The translations under genes were made by a program, and so were the position numbers. The notes below the pieces were generated by a model. It had not been told where the DNA came from, made no database searches, and saw only the letters and a list, made by a program, of their open reading frames with translations. Of a stretch of 64,000 nt of DNA, positions 29,522 through 37,845 are shown piece after piece; position 1 is the stretch's first letter, and the number at the start of each line of letters is the position of its first letter. The DNA lies in assembly GCF_000801295.1 (NCBI RefSeq), contig NZ_AP012978.1, positions 1 to 64,000 on the forward strand, in the 5' to 3' direction. Origin of the DNA: an endosymbiont of unidentified scaly snail isolate Monju. GTDB taxonomy: Bacteria; Pseudomonadota; Gammaproteobacteria; Chromatiales; Chromatiaceae.

Positions 29522-30343
29522 TCAGTCACCGAGCAGTTCCAGCAGATCAAGCACTTCGCGTCGTGCCTCTTCGAGCAAGCCGGCGAGTGCGCCGGGCGAA
29601 CAGTCCGGCAATTGCAGGCGCTCGCAGGCGGCCGTCACCCTGGGTGTATCGGTAGCCGGCGAATCGAGTCGGCTGACCGCGATCAGCAGGAGGTCGCCGT
29701 ATTCGCTGGCGGTTTCGGTGTCTGCCTGGGTCAGGGCCTCGGTGGCGGCCACCAGGGTGTACTGAAACTCCCAGCGCGACAGGATGGTGGTGGTGAGGCG
29801 TGGCCCCAGCCGGCGGAGCAGGCCATCCAGGCGGACGGCGTCCTCGATCAGTTCCGGGAAGTCCCGCGCGTAGGCGAGGAGCGCCACCTCGCCGAGGTTG
29901 TGTACCAGGCCGACCAGCAAGGCGATTTCAGGGTTCAGGCCAGAACAACGTTGGGCCAGGACGTGGCAGACGGCCGCCACCTGGCGGGCGCGTCCCCAGC
30001 ATTGCTGCATGCGCCGGGCCAGCGAGGGGGCATGGCAGCGAAACAGTTCACGCAAGGCGAAGGAGACTACCAGCCGGTGGGTCGTCTCCAGTCCGATGCG
30101 GGCGATCGCTTCCGGCAGGGTGGCAATCGGCTGTGTGCCCCCGTAGCGGGCACTGTTGGCGACGCGGATCAGTTTGGCGGTGATGGCGGGATCGTTCTCG
30201 ATCACATGGGCCACCCGACCGGCATCGGCCAGTTCGTGTTGCACGGCCTGGCCCACGCGGATTGCCACATCGGGCAGGCTGGGCAGCAGCAGTTGCTGGC
30301 TGTTGAGGTCTTCGTAGAGCTGGTAGGTCAGCTGATCTTCCAC
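29522..30343 (-). CDS. HDOD domain protein, C-terminal half of a split CNB-HDOD gene
   Basis: The 273-residue frame is a whole HDOD domain (LPSLPDVAIRVGQAV ... LIRVANSARYGG ... GLVHNLGEVALL). Its first possible start is a GTG at 30343 with no RBS. The frame stays open further upstream and reads HHQVHEIIEPAPTGGDEVEDQ, which looks like a natural linker. With one base added near 30390 it would join the CNB frame (30328-30768) into about 415 residues, close to the 419 of its neighbour at 28116. I infer a broken paralogue, although coupled expression of two proteins is possible. Confidence 0.7.
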   Translation of the reverse strand: MEDQLTYQLYEDLNSQQLLLPSLPDVAIRVGQAVQHELADAGRVAHVIENDPAITAKLIRVANSARYGGTQPIATLPEAIARIGLETTHRLVVSFALRELFRCHAPSLARRMQQCWGRARQVAAVCHVLAQRCSGLNPEIALLVGLVHNLGEVALLAYARDFPELIEDAVRLDGLLRRLGPRLTTTILSRWEFQYTLVAATEALTQADTETASEYGDLLLIAVSRLDSPATDTPRVTAACERLQLPDCSPGALAGLLEEARREVLDLLELLGD

Positions 30344-30768
30344 TTCGTCGCCGCCAGTAGGTGCCGGTTCGATGATTTCGTGGACCTGATGGTGGGCGGT
30401 GTCTCTGGCGGCTGTCCTGCCGCCACCGCATCGGCAGGGAGCGTCACGTAGGTGACCGGGGTTTTCGCCACCACGCGATAGCGGCTGGGACGCAGACGGG
30501 CGATGGGTACTTGTCCCGAAGGCTCGTCGTGGCGGATGTGCCGGGTGCCGCCGTCCGCGGCTTGCAGCTCGATCTCGCCCTCGAGCAGGTACAGCAGGTG
30601 GTCGTCGGTCTCGCCCAGATCGAGCAGGACACTGCCCCGGGGAGCGTGTTGCAAGGGGGTGACGGCCGCCAGCGCGGCGAGGGCCTCGGGCTCCAGCCGG
30701 TCGAGCAGTTGCAGACGCGCAAGCTGGGTGGTCGTGGGATGGGTGTCGGGGATGACGGTTTGCAGCAT
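30328..30768 (-). CDS. CNB-like domain protein, N-terminal half of a split CNB-HDOD gene
   Basis: The 146-residue frame carries a CNB-type barrel (GSVLLDLGETDDHLLYLLEGEIEL, near residues 45-70; then VPIARLRPSRYRVVAKTPVTYV), clearly paralogous to the N-terminus of the gene at 28116. After about residue 110 the frame turns into low-quality sequence (PPTIRSTKSSNRHLL) and ends 16 bp inside the HDOD frame. The switch point near 30390 is where a -1 lesion would explain both products. Confidence 0.65.
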   Translation of the reverse strand: MLQTVIPDTHPTTTQLARLQLLDRLEPEALAALAAVTPLQHAPRGSVLLDLGETDDHLLYLLEGEIELQAADGGTRHIRHDEPSGQVPIARLRPSRYRVVAKTPVTYVTLPADAVAAGQPPETPPTIRSTKSSNRHLLAATKWKIS

Positions 30769-30841
30769 GGTGCCGGGACCTTGGGACTCTTCCTGTTTCG
30801 TCTAGCGACCATGACGCTGCAAACTTGAACTCCCGGACACG

Positions 30842-30869
30842 AAAAAACCCGCCATAGGCGGGTCTTTTT
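30842..30869 (-). terminator. bidirectional-type intrinsic terminator
   Basis: Stem ACCCGCC / GGCGGGT (30847-30853, 30857-30863), loop ATA, flanked by an A-run on the left and T-run on the right. On the minus strand it ends the small gene at 30892-31113. Confidence 0.85.
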
Positions 30870-30891
30870 CAGGCGAAATGCCCGGGGCCGA

Positions 30892-31113
30892 TCAGGGCTC
30901 GGAACCCACGATCTGGTGCGACAGCTCCACCACGCGCATGGCCTTTTCCATGTACACCTGGCGGTAGTCCTTCAGCAGACCGTCCTTGCTTGCCCAGTAG
31001 TCCTTGCCGGAAATGCCCCCGTCGTGCTCGCGCTCGATGAACTTCTTCTGCAGCTCGAGCATTTCGTTGATGAGCTTTTCCTTTTCGGCCTTCAGTGCTT
31101 CCACGTCGCTCAT
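30892..31113 (-). CDS. small coiled-coil protein of unknown function
   Basis: The 73-residue product (starting MSDVEALKAEKEKLINEML) is mostly predicted helix, with a heptad-like N-terminal half rich in Lys and Glu, then a GGISGKDYWASKDG turn and a second helix. AGGAG lies 7 bp before the chosen ATG at 31113; the frame's upstream extension lacks coding character. A terminator follows. It is monocistronic. I do not recognise the family. Confidence 0.6.
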   Translation of the reverse strand: MSDVEALKAEKEKLINEMLELQKKFIEREHDGGISGKDYWASKDGLLKDYRQVYMEKAMRVVELSHQIVGSEP

Positions 31114-31491
31114 TGTGGATCTCCTGAACGTCGTTGCATGCCGTGACCGGGATTGATCACGGAGCGCGAATATAACACGACGCTGATATTCGACAAACCT
31201 GCCCGGATGGGATAGTTCCGGGGGGGTGCCGTTATACGGTGGTGTGTCTGGACGGATCCTGCGCCATTTTGTAGCCAAACCAGACCGATAAACTCCGTTG
31301 AAAAGCACAATTGAGTCAAACTACAGATGAGCCACCATTGTCGAGGGAGAGGTTCTCTGTGACTTTTGACACGCCAAAACTCGTAAAACGCGCTCCGCTC
31401 CGGCAAGTCGGCCCCGCATTGCGGGCTGCCGCGCAGCGGCGCTTGTGTCCGGCCGTGTCAAATGATTGCGCGAAAAGGATTGAACGCCCGT
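31114..31491. other. 378 bp intergenic region with nested inverted repeats
   Basis: No convincing gene. It holds the promoter side of the small coiled-coil gene and a spaced inverted repeat, TTTGACACGCC (31365-31375) and GGCCGTGTCAAA (31451-31462). Inside that is a GC-rich hairpin CCCGCATTGCGGG near 31410. It may be a decayed repeat element or the 3' end of the pyrD-like transcript. Confidence 0.4.
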
Positions 31492-32457
31492 TCAGCAGCC
31501 GCAACCCCGTACCGGCGGTTCGTTGAGCCTCAGCGCACCGGTGAGCCGGGAGACCGACTCCAGCCCGTGGCGATCCAGGTAGTCGAGGATGCCCTGGTTG
31601 ATCTTCGGCAGGATCAGCGGGTCGTAGAACAGGGCGGTACCCACACCCACCGCGGTGGCGCCGGCGAGCAGGAACTCGATGGCATCCGAGGCAGAGGTCA
31701 CCCCGCCCTGGCCGATGATGGGCACCCCGTGTTCGCGCGCCACCTGGTAGACCTGGTGGGTCTTGAGCACGGCCACCGGCTTGATCGCCGGGCCGGACAG
31801 CCCGCCCTGGTTGTTGCCGATGAAGGGGGTACGCGACTCGATGTCGATGGCCATGCCCATCAGGGTGTTGATCACCGCGAAGGCATCGGTCCCGGCCTCG
31901 ATGCAGCGCCGTGCGTTCTCGGCGATATCGGTCTGGTTGGGCGAGAGCTTGGTGATCAGCGGCTTGCTCGTCGCCTTGCGGCAGGCCTCGACCACCCGCG
32001 CCGACATGGCCGGATCGTTGCCGAAGGCCACGCCCCCTTCCTTGACGTTGGGACAGGAGATGTTGATCTCGATCGCGTCGATGGGCGAGTCGTCGAAGCG
32101 TTCGGTGACCGCGATGTACTCCTCGATGGTCGAGCCCGAAACGTTGGCGATGAAGCGGGTTTCCGAAAAATCCAGGGTGGGCAGGATCTCGTCCACCACC
32201 CGGTCCACCCCGGGGTTCTGCAGGCCGATGGCATTGAGCATGCCACCCGGGGTTTCGTACACCCGGTGCGGCACGTTACCCGGGCGCGGGCTGCCGGTGG
32301 TGCCCTTCAGGCAGACCGCGCCGGCATCCCGGTTGGAGAAGCCGGCAACCCGCGTGTACTCTTCGCCGAAGCCCACGCAGCCCGAGAGCAGCACCAGCGG
32401 GGTGGCAAAGTCCAGGCCGCAGAAATCGACGTGCAGGCGAGGGTCGGGGGTGGTCAT
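31492..32457 (-). CDS. pyrD: dihydroorotate dehydrogenase, class 1 (PyrDB-like)
   Basis: The enzyme oxidises dihydroorotate to orotate with FMN. The 321-residue TIM-barrel protein has the class 1 signature NISCPNVKEGGVAFG near residue 133, where Cys is the catalytic base, and the FMN site GQGGVTSASDA near residue 250. It lacks the N-terminal membrane helices of the class 2 enzyme usual in gammaproteobacteria. Class 1B needs PyrK, which is not next to it. The C-terminus ends in RGCGC. The start lies 17 bp from the divergent trmL start, so the promoters overlap. Confidence 0.85.
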   Translation of the reverse strand: MTTPDPRLHVDFCGLDFATPLVLLSGCVGFGEEYTRVAGFSNRDAGAVCLKGTTGSPRPGNVPHRVYETPGGMLNAIGLQNPGVDRVVDEILPTLDFSETRFIANVSGSTIEEYIAVTERFDDSPIDAIEINISCPNVKEGGVAFGNDPAMSARVVEACRKATSKPLITKLSPNQTDIAENARRCIEAGTDAFAVINTLMGMAIDIESRTPFIGNNQGGLSGPAIKPVAVLKTHQVYQVAREHGVPIIGQGGVTSASDAIEFLLAGATAVGVGTALFYDPLILPKINQGILDYLDRHGLESVSRLTGALRLNEPPVRGCGC

Positions 32458-32474
32458 CAGCGGGGTGTCCTCGA

Positions 32475-32945
32475 GTGTTTCACGTGGTTCTGTATCAACC
32501 GGAGATTCCGCCCAACACGGGCAACATCATCCGCCTGTGCGCCAACACCGGCGCGCGCCTGCACCTGGTCGGACCGCTCGGATTCGAACTGGACGACCGG
32601 CGCCTGCGGCGTGCGGGGCTGGACTATCACGAGTATGCCGAGGTGGTGCAGTATCCCCGGCTGGACGACTTCCTGCAACGGGTGCGGCCGGCTCGGCTGT
32701 TCGCCCTGAGTACCCGCGGCGAGGAGCGTTTCGACGCGCCGGCCTATTGTCCGGGCGATGCCTTCCTGTTCGGTCCCGAGACACGCGGCCTGCCCGATGC
32801 GGTGCTCGACGGCGTGCCCGCGGAACACCGCTTGCGCCTTCCCATGCGCCCGGGACAGCGCAGTCTGAACCTGTCGAATGCGGTGGCGGTGATGCTGTTC
32901 GAGGCGTGGCGTCAGCAGGGTTTCGTGGGGGCGGCGGAGGAATAG
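32475..32945 (+). CDS. trmL: tRNA (cytidine/uridine-34) 2'-O-methyltransferase
   Basis: TrmL methylates the wobble ribose of tRNA-Leu isoacceptors with SAM. The 156-residue SPOUT protein starts FHVVLYQPEIPPNTGNIIR and has the trefoil-knot motifs FLFGPETRGLP near residue 95 and LPMRPGQRSLNLSNAVAVML near residue 120. Length matches the family. It is divergent from the pyrD-like gene. Confidence 0.93.
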   Translation: MFHVVLYQPEIPPNTGNIIRLCANTGARLHLVGPLGFELDDRRLRRAGLDYHEYAEVVQYPRLDDFLQRVRPARLFALSTRGEERFDAPAYCPGDAFLFGPETRGLPDAVLDGVPAEHRLRLPMRPGQRSLNLSNAVAVMLFEAWRQQGFVGAAEE

Positions 32946-33000
32946 CGTGATGAACATCCCGCCCGGACCGGGTGGGATGGGGCGAGCTGATTTCTCGGTT

Positions 33001-33168
33001 TCAGGCGGGTTTCCCCGTCTCGATACGATCGACCCAGCAGGCCATGCAGAACAGCACCCGGGGGCGTACGCGCTTGCGCAGTGCCTCGGGCATCTGCCGA
33101 TTGGGCAGGCAGACCATCACGCGGTTGCGGAAGCGGAAGGAGAAGGTGCGGCGGATGGCCTTGAGCAT
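33001..33168 (-). CDS. small CxxC protein
   Basis: The 55-residue basic product ends with FCMACW, a CxxC motif, plus an earlier Cys (VMVCLPNR); the rest is rich in Arg. ATG 33168 is preceded by AGGG at a good distance; an ATG at 33198 is possible but lacks an RBS. An AT-rich palindrome lies about 30 bp upstream. The CxxC and the operator-like site suggest a redox- or metal-linked small protein, but the gene is short and unproven. Confidence 0.45.
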   Translation of the reverse strand: MLKAIRRTFSFRFRNRVMVCLPNRQMPEALRKRVRPRVLFCMACWVDRIETGKPA

Positions 33169-33196
33169 GGTGGGGACCCTGAGGTTGGTTTTAATC

Positions 33197-33212
33197 ATTA
33201 GAACATTCTAAT
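33197..33212. promoter_or_regulatory. AT-rich palindromic operator candidate
   Basis: ATTAGAACATTCTAAT has perfect 7-bp arms ATTAGAA / TTCTAAT and stands out in GC-rich DNA. It lies just upstream of the small CxxC gene. Its size and AT content resemble ArsR-family operators; this window encodes an ArsR-type repressor at 58410. Confidence 0.5.
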
Positions 33213-33318
33213 ATTCAGAGGTCAATGTCCTGACCTGGCACCATCTCTTCCGCCGGGGGCTGGGTCTCCTGTACGGGAAGCCAGGCTTCCTGTGCGCAAT
33301 CACCGTCGAAGCTTCCTC

Positions 33319-33324
33319 TATAAT
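33319..33324 (+). promoter_or_regulatory. candidate -10 of the lptM-lysA operon
   Basis: TATAAT lies 35 bp before the lptM ATG. No strong -35 is visible. Confidence 0.4.
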
Positions 33325-33358
33325 TCGGCTTTCGTTCAATCTTTCACGGATCGCCGCC

Positions 33359-33469
33359 ATGCGCCTGTTGTCCCTCCTGTTGCTGAGCCTCGTGCTGCTG
33401 AGTGCCTGTGGCCAGCGCGGACCCCTGTACCTGCCCGACCGTACGGACGCCCCCCAGGAGGCGCGCTGA
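33359..33469 (+). CDS. lptM: LPS-assembly lipoprotein LptM (YifL)
   Basis: This 36-residue lipoprotein helps maturation of the LptD-LptE translocon at the outer membrane. It has a lipoprotein signal with lipobox LLSAC and the family hallmark CGQRGPLYLP directly after the lipidated Cys. It sits in its usual place just before lysA, 1 bp away. Confidence 0.85.
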   Translation: MRLLSLLLLSLVLLSACGQRGPLYLPDRTDAPQEAR

Positions 33470-33470
33470 G

Positions 33471-34718
33471 ATGGACCACTTCGCGTACCGCGACGGCGAG
33501 CTGCATGCCGAAGAGGTCCCCTTGCGCGCGATCGCCGAGTGCCATGGGACCCCGGCCTACGTGTATTCCCGCGCTACCCTGGAACGTCACTGGCGCGCCT
33601 TCGACGCGGCCTTTGCCGACCGGCCACACCTGGTCTGCTACGCGGTGAAGGCCAATTCCAACCTGGCGGTGCTGAACGTGCTGGCGCGCCTGGGTTCGGG
33701 TTTCGACATCGTCTCGGTGGGCGAGCTGGAGCGGGTGCTGGCCGCGGGCGGCGATCCGGACCGGGTGGTGTTCTCCGGCGTGGGCAAGCGCGCCGACGAG
33801 ATGGCGCGCGCGCTGGAGGTCGGCATCCGCTGCTTCAACATTGAGTCGGTCTCCGAGCTGGCGCGCCTGGAAGCCGTTGCCGCGGCGCACGGGGTACAGG
33901 CCCCGGTGGCGCTGCGTGTCAACCCGGACGTGGATGCGAAGACCCACCCCTATATCTCCACCGGCCTGCGCGAGAACAAGTTCGGCATCGACATCGCACA
34001 GGCCGGGGACATCTATCGGCGCGTCGCCGACAGCGCCTACCTGGAGGTCTCGGGCATCGATTGCCACATCGGCTCGCAGCTCACCGAGCTGTCGCCCTTT
34101 CTCGACGCCCTCGACCGCGTGCTGGAGTTGCTGGGACGCCTGCGCGATGCCGGTATCGCCATCGACCACCTGGATCTGGGCGGCGGTCTCGGGGCGCGCT
34201 ATCGCGACGAGACCCCGCCCGAGCCCGGCGACTATGCCGCGGCGCTGGCACAGCGCCTGGGTGATCTCGATTGCGAGCTGTTCGTCGAGCCGGGGCGCGC
34301 CATTGCCGCCAACGCGGGCGTGCTGCTCACGTGTGTCGAATACCTCAAGCGCACCGAGGCACGAAACTTCGCCATCGTGGATGCGGCCATGAACGACCTG
34401 CTGCGCCCCGCGCTGTACCAGGCGTGGCAGGAAATCGTCACCGTGGAACAGCACCCCGAGGGCGAGACCGACACCTGGGACCTGGTCGGCCCGGTGTGCG
34501 AGACCGGCGACTTCCTGGGCAAGGACCGCCGGCTCACCCTGCGCGAGGGCAGCTTGCTGGCGGTGCGTTCGGCCGGTGCCTATGGCTTCACCATGGCCTC
34601 CAACTACAACAGCCGGCCGCGCCCGCCGGAGCTGCTGGTCGATGGCGAACGGGTGCATGTCGCGCGCCCGCGCGAGACGCTCGACGACCTGTTCGGGCGC
34701 GAGGCCGTGCTCCCCTGA
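33471..34718 (+). CDS. lysA: diaminopimelate decarboxylase
   Basis: LysA decarboxylates meso-diaminopimelate to lysine. The 415-residue PLP enzyme has the Schiff-base Lys in YAVKANSNLAVL (near residue 58), the conserved HIGSQ (near residue 200) and the C-terminal CETGD and YNSRPRPPELLV. Start 33471 is chosen because homology begins at HFAYRDGELHAE; the frame is open to 33402. The TGA overlaps the methyltransferase ATG (TGATG). It belongs to lptM-lysA-MTase-dapF-DUF484-xerC. Confidence 0.96.
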   Translation: MDHFAYRDGELHAEEVPLRAIAECHGTPAYVYSRATLERHWRAFDAAFADRPHLVCYAVKANSNLAVLNVLARLGSGFDIVSVGELERVLAAGGDPDRVVFSGVGKRADEMARALEVGIRCFNIESVSELARLEAVAAAHGVQAPVALRVNPDVDAKTHPYISTGLRENKFGIDIAQAGDIYRRVADSAYLEVSGIDCHIGSQLTELSPFLDALDRVLELLGRLRDAGIAIDHLDLGGGLGARYRDETPPEPGDYAAALAQRLGDLDCELFVEPGRAIAANAGVLLTCVEYLKRTEARNFAIVDAAMNDLLRPALYQAWQEIVTVEQHPEGETDTWDLVGPVCETGDFLGKDRRLTLREGSLLAVRSAGAYGFTMASNYNSRPRPPELLVDGERVHVARPRETLDDLFGREAVLP

Positions 34719-35395
34719 TGCAGCGCGTGCCCGAACCCGAGGAGCTGATGGATGACCCGGCGCAGGCCGCCGCCTATGCCGGGGCCGATTTCAGCGAGGC
34801 CAACGAGTTGTTCATCCGCCTGTTGCGGCAACTGGTGCCGCAGGGCCTGCGCGGACGTGCACTGGACCTGGGCTGCGGTCCGGCCGACATTCCCATCGCG
34901 CTGTTGCGCGAGTACCCGGCGCTGCGTATCGACGCGATCGACGGCGCGCCGTCGATGCTCGAACAGGCTCGCCAGCGCCTGGCGCTGCACCCTGGGGTGG
35001 GCGAGCGCCTGCATCTCTCCTGCCAGCGCATTCCCAGCGCCGAACTGCCCGCCGGCGGTTACGATTGCGTGATGAGCAACAGCCTGTTGCATCACCTGCG
35101 CGAGCTCGGGGATCTGTGGCTGAACATCGCGCACTGCGCGGCGCGCGGCGCGGCCGTGCTGGTGATGGACCTGGCGCGCCCGGAGTCCCCCCTGGCGCTG
35201 GATGCCCTGGTCGAGACCTATGCCCTGAATGCGCCGGAGATCCTGCGCCGCGATTTCCGCAACTCGCTTTGCGCGGCCTGGACGGTGGACGAAGTGCGGG
35301 AACAGATTGCCGAGCTCGGCCTGCGCGGGCTGGAGGTGAGCATGGTCAGCGACCGGCACTGGGCGGCGCGCGGCCATCTGGCCGGAGCGGACTGA
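34718..35395 (+). CDS. class I SAM-dependent methyltransferase
   Basis: The 225-residue protein has the Rossmann-type SAM motif I ALDLGCGPADIPIAL near residue 50, an acidic motif II in RIDAIDGAPSML, and a motif V-like SNSLLHHLRELGDLW. It resembles UbiE/Methyltransf_25 members; the substrate is unknown. It is inserted between lysA and dapF, with overlap to lysA and 12 bp to dapF, so it is co-transcribed with them. Confidence 0.75.
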   Translation: MQRVPEPEELMDDPAQAAAYAGADFSEANELFIRLLRQLVPQGLRGRALDLGCGPADIPIALLREYPALRIDAIDGAPSMLEQARQRLALHPGVGERLHLSCQRIPSAELPAGGYDCVMSNSLLHHLRELGDLWLNIAHCAARGAAVLVMDLARPESPLALDALVETYALNAPEILRRDFRNSLCAAWTVDEVREQIAELGLRGLEVSMVSDRHWAARGHLAGAD

Positions 35396-35407
35396 GTGGA
35401 GGAAAAC

Positions 35408-36241
35408 ATGCGACTGCACTTCAGCAAGATGCAGGGTCTGGGCAACGATTTCGTGGTGATCGACGCCACGCGCCGCCCGGTCGAACTGGATCCCGGGCAG
35501 CTGCGTCACCTCGCCGATCGTCGCTTCGGCGTCGGTTGCGACCAGATCCTGCTGGTCGAGCCGCCACGCCTGCCGGGTACCGATTTTCATTACCGCATCT
35601 TCAACGCCGATGGCTCCGAGGTGGAACAGTGCGGCAACGGCGCGCGCTGCTTCGCCCGTTTCGTGCGCGACCACGGGCTCACCGACAAGGACGTGATCCC
35701 GGTCGGCACCGCCGGTGGTCCCATCACGCTCCAGGTGCTCGACGACGGCCAGGTGCGGGTGGACATGGGAGCACCCTCCCTGGAGCCGGCCGATCTGCCC
35801 TTCGAGGCAGAGGAGCGCGCCTCGACCTACACCCTGGCGTTGGATAACGGCGAAGCGGTCACCCTCAGCGCGGTGTCGATGGGCAACCCGCATGCCGTGC
35901 TGCTCGTGGACCAGGTGGCAGATGCCCCGGTCGAGACCCTGGGCCCGCGAATCGAGCATCACCCGCGCTTTCCCCGGCGGGTGAACGTGGGTTTCATGGC
36001 GGTGCGCAACCGGCACGAGATCGACCTGCGTGTCTGGGAACGCGGAGCCGGCGAGACCCTGGCTTGCGGCACCGGGGCCTGTGCTGCGGTGGTCGCCGGC
36101 CGCCTGCGCGGACTGCTGGAGGAGCCGGTGACGGTCCACCTGCCGGGTGGGGATCTTGTGATAAGCTGGGACGGAGAAGGCCAGCCCGTCTGCATGACCG
36201 GTCCGGCCACCGAGGTATTCGAGGGCGACATCGCGTTATGA
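35408..36241 (+). CDS. dapF: diaminopimelate epimerase
   Basis: DapF interconverts LL- and meso-diaminopimelate for lysine and peptidoglycan. The 277-residue product has both catalytic cysteines, in QCGNGARC (near residue 75) and ACGTGAC (near residue 220). ATG 35408 follows GGAGGAAAAC and aligns with the family N-terminus ([11 protein letters not shown]), so I prefer it to the in-frame GTG at 35396. It overlaps the DUF484 gene (ATGA). Confidence 0.96.
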   Translation: MRLHFSKMQGLGNDFVVIDATRRPVELDPGQLRHLADRRFGVGCDQILLVEPPRLPGTDFHYRIFNADGSEVEQCGNGARCFARFVRDHGLTDKDVIPVGTAGGPITLQVLDDGQVRVDMGAPSLEPADLPFEAEERASTYTLALDNGEAVTLSAVSMGNPHAVLLVDQVADAPVETLGPRIEHHPRFPRRVNVGFMAVRNRHEIDLRVWERGAGETLACGTGACAAVVAGRLRGLLEEPVTVHLPGGDLVISWDGEGQPVCMTGPATEVFEGDIAL

Positions 36242-36921
36242 GTCTGCAGCACGACGACAAGCCGGCGGACACCGATTTCGAGCAGGTGGTTGCCGACTAC
36301 CTGATCGCTCACCCGGACTTCCTGGTCCGCCACCCCGAGGTGCTGGCCGAAATCGACATCCCGCACCCCACTGGTAGCGCGGTCTCGCTGATCGAGCGCC
36401 AGGTGCGCATCCTGCGCGAGCAGAATCACCACATGCGCGACCAGCTCGCCGATCTGGTCGCCATCGCCCGCGAGAACGATACCCTGGCAAGGCGCCTGCA
36501 CCGGCTCACCCTGGCGCTGATCGAGGCCCGTGCCTTCGACGAGGTCCTCAACACCCTGCAGGACGAGCTGCGCAACCTGTTTCATGCCGATGCGGTGGAA
36601 ATGAAGCTCTTCTCTGCAGAGGAGCTGGCCGCGCACAAGGCCGAGCATGGTCCGGCGATGTTCACCGACTTCATTGAATGTGAGCGTCCGACCTGCGGCA
36701 AGCTGCCGGCCGAGCAGCTGGAGTACCTGTTCGGTTCGCAGGCCGCCGAGACCGGCTCGGTGGCCCTGATCCCGCTGCATGCCCCGCCACTGGTCGGCGT
36801 GCTGGCGATCGGCAGCCACGATCCGCAGCGTTTTCATGCCGAGAAGAGCGTGGATTTCCTCAAGCGCCTGGCGGATATCGTCAGTGCCACCCTGAGTGCC
36901 GTCTCCAGTCCAGGATCATGA
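36238..36921 (+). CDS. DUF484 family protein
   Basis: The 227-residue protein has an N-terminal helical region ([29 protein letters not shown], in segments near residues 18-45), a coiled-coil stretch on [21 protein letters not shown] and a GAF-like C-terminal domain. DUF484 lies between dapF and xerC in many gammaproteobacteria; its function is not established. It overlaps both neighbours by 4 bp. Confidence 0.85.
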   Translation: MSLQHDDKPADTDFEQVVADYLIAHPDFLVRHPEVLAEIDIPHPTGSAVSLIERQVRILREQNHHMRDQLADLVAIARENDTLARRLHRLTLALIEARAFDEVLNTLQDELRNLFHADAVEMKLFSAEELAAHKAEHGPAMFTDFIECERPTCGKLPAEQLEYLFGSQAAETGSVALIPLHAPPLVGVLAIGSHDPQRFHAEKSVDFLKRLADIVSATLSAVSSPGS

Positions 36922-37826
36922 GTTCCCAGGCGGAAGACACCTGGCTGTTGGACTACCTGGACCACCTCCGTTACGAGCGCCGCCTGTCGCCGCGCACCCT
37001 GGATGCCTACCGTCGCGATCTGGAAGACTACCTCGCCTGGTGCCGGGACCAGGGGTGCCCGCCGTGGGAGGGTGCCGATGCCCAGCAGCTGCGCCGTTAT
37101 GCCGCGGCCCGTCACCGACAGGGCCTGTCGGCGCGCAGCCTGTCGCGCCGGCTCTCGGCGTTGCGTGGCCTGTTCACCTTCCTGTTGCGCGAATCCCGGG
37201 TGCGTATCAATCCCGTCGCCGAGGTACGCGCGCCGCGGGCTGTCCGCCGTCTGCCCGCTGCCCTCGACGTGGACCAGGTTGGCCGCCTGATGGATGTTCC
37301 GGGCGAAGACCCGCTGGCGAGGCGCGACCGCGCCATCCTCGAGCTCTTCTATTCCAGCGGGCTGCGGCTGTCCGAGCTGGCGGGGCTGGATGTCGGTGAC
37401 CTGCCCGGCCCGGACGCGCTGTTGCGGGTGACCGGCAAGGGCCGCAAGGACCGCCAGGTGCCGGTGGGCAGACAGGCGCGCGAGGCTATCGAGGACTGGT
37501 TGCAGGTCCGTGAACAACTGGCGCACAAGGGTGAGCCGGCGCTGTTCGTGGGCCGACATGGCCGCCGCCTGAGCCCGCGTGCCATCGAGCAGCGGGTCGC
37601 CCTGCATGCTCGCCGACAGGGGCTGCCCGTACACGTTCATCCGCACATGCTGCGACACTCCTTCGCCAGTCATCTGCTGGAATCCTCGGGCGAGTTGCGC
37701 GCGGTTCAAGAACTGCTCGGGCATGCCGATATCGCGACCACGGAAATCTACACGCATCTCGATTTCCAGCACTTGGCTCAAGTCTATGACCAGGCGCATC
37801 CGCGCGCCCGCAGGCGGAGCGACTGA
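36918..37826 (+). CDS. xerC: tyrosine recombinase XerC
   Basis: XerC with XerD resolves chromosome dimers at dif during division. The 302-residue product has a SAM-like N-terminal core-binding domain and the catalytic set: R in SSGLRLSELAGL, K in GKGRKDRQVPV, HxxR in HMLRHSFASHLL, H in LGHADI and nucleophile Y in TEIYTHLDF. Its location after DUF484 is typical. It overlaps DUF484 by ATGA. Confidence 0.96.
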   Translation: MSSQAEDTWLLDYLDHLRYERRLSPRTLDAYRRDLEDYLAWCRDQGCPPWEGADAQQLRRYAAARHRQGLSARSLSRRLSALRGLFTFLLRESRVRINPVAEVRAPRAVRRLPAALDVDQVGRLMDVPGEDPLARRDRAILELFYSSGLRLSELAGLDVGDLPGPDALLRVTGKGRKDRQVPVGRQAREAIEDWLQVREQLAHKGEPALFVGRHGRRLSPRAIEQRVALHARRQGLPVHVHPHMLRHSFASHLLESSGELRAVQELLGHADIATTEIYTHLDFQHLAQVYDQAHPRARRRSD

Positions 37827-37845
37827 AGCACCGGGAGAAGCGCAA

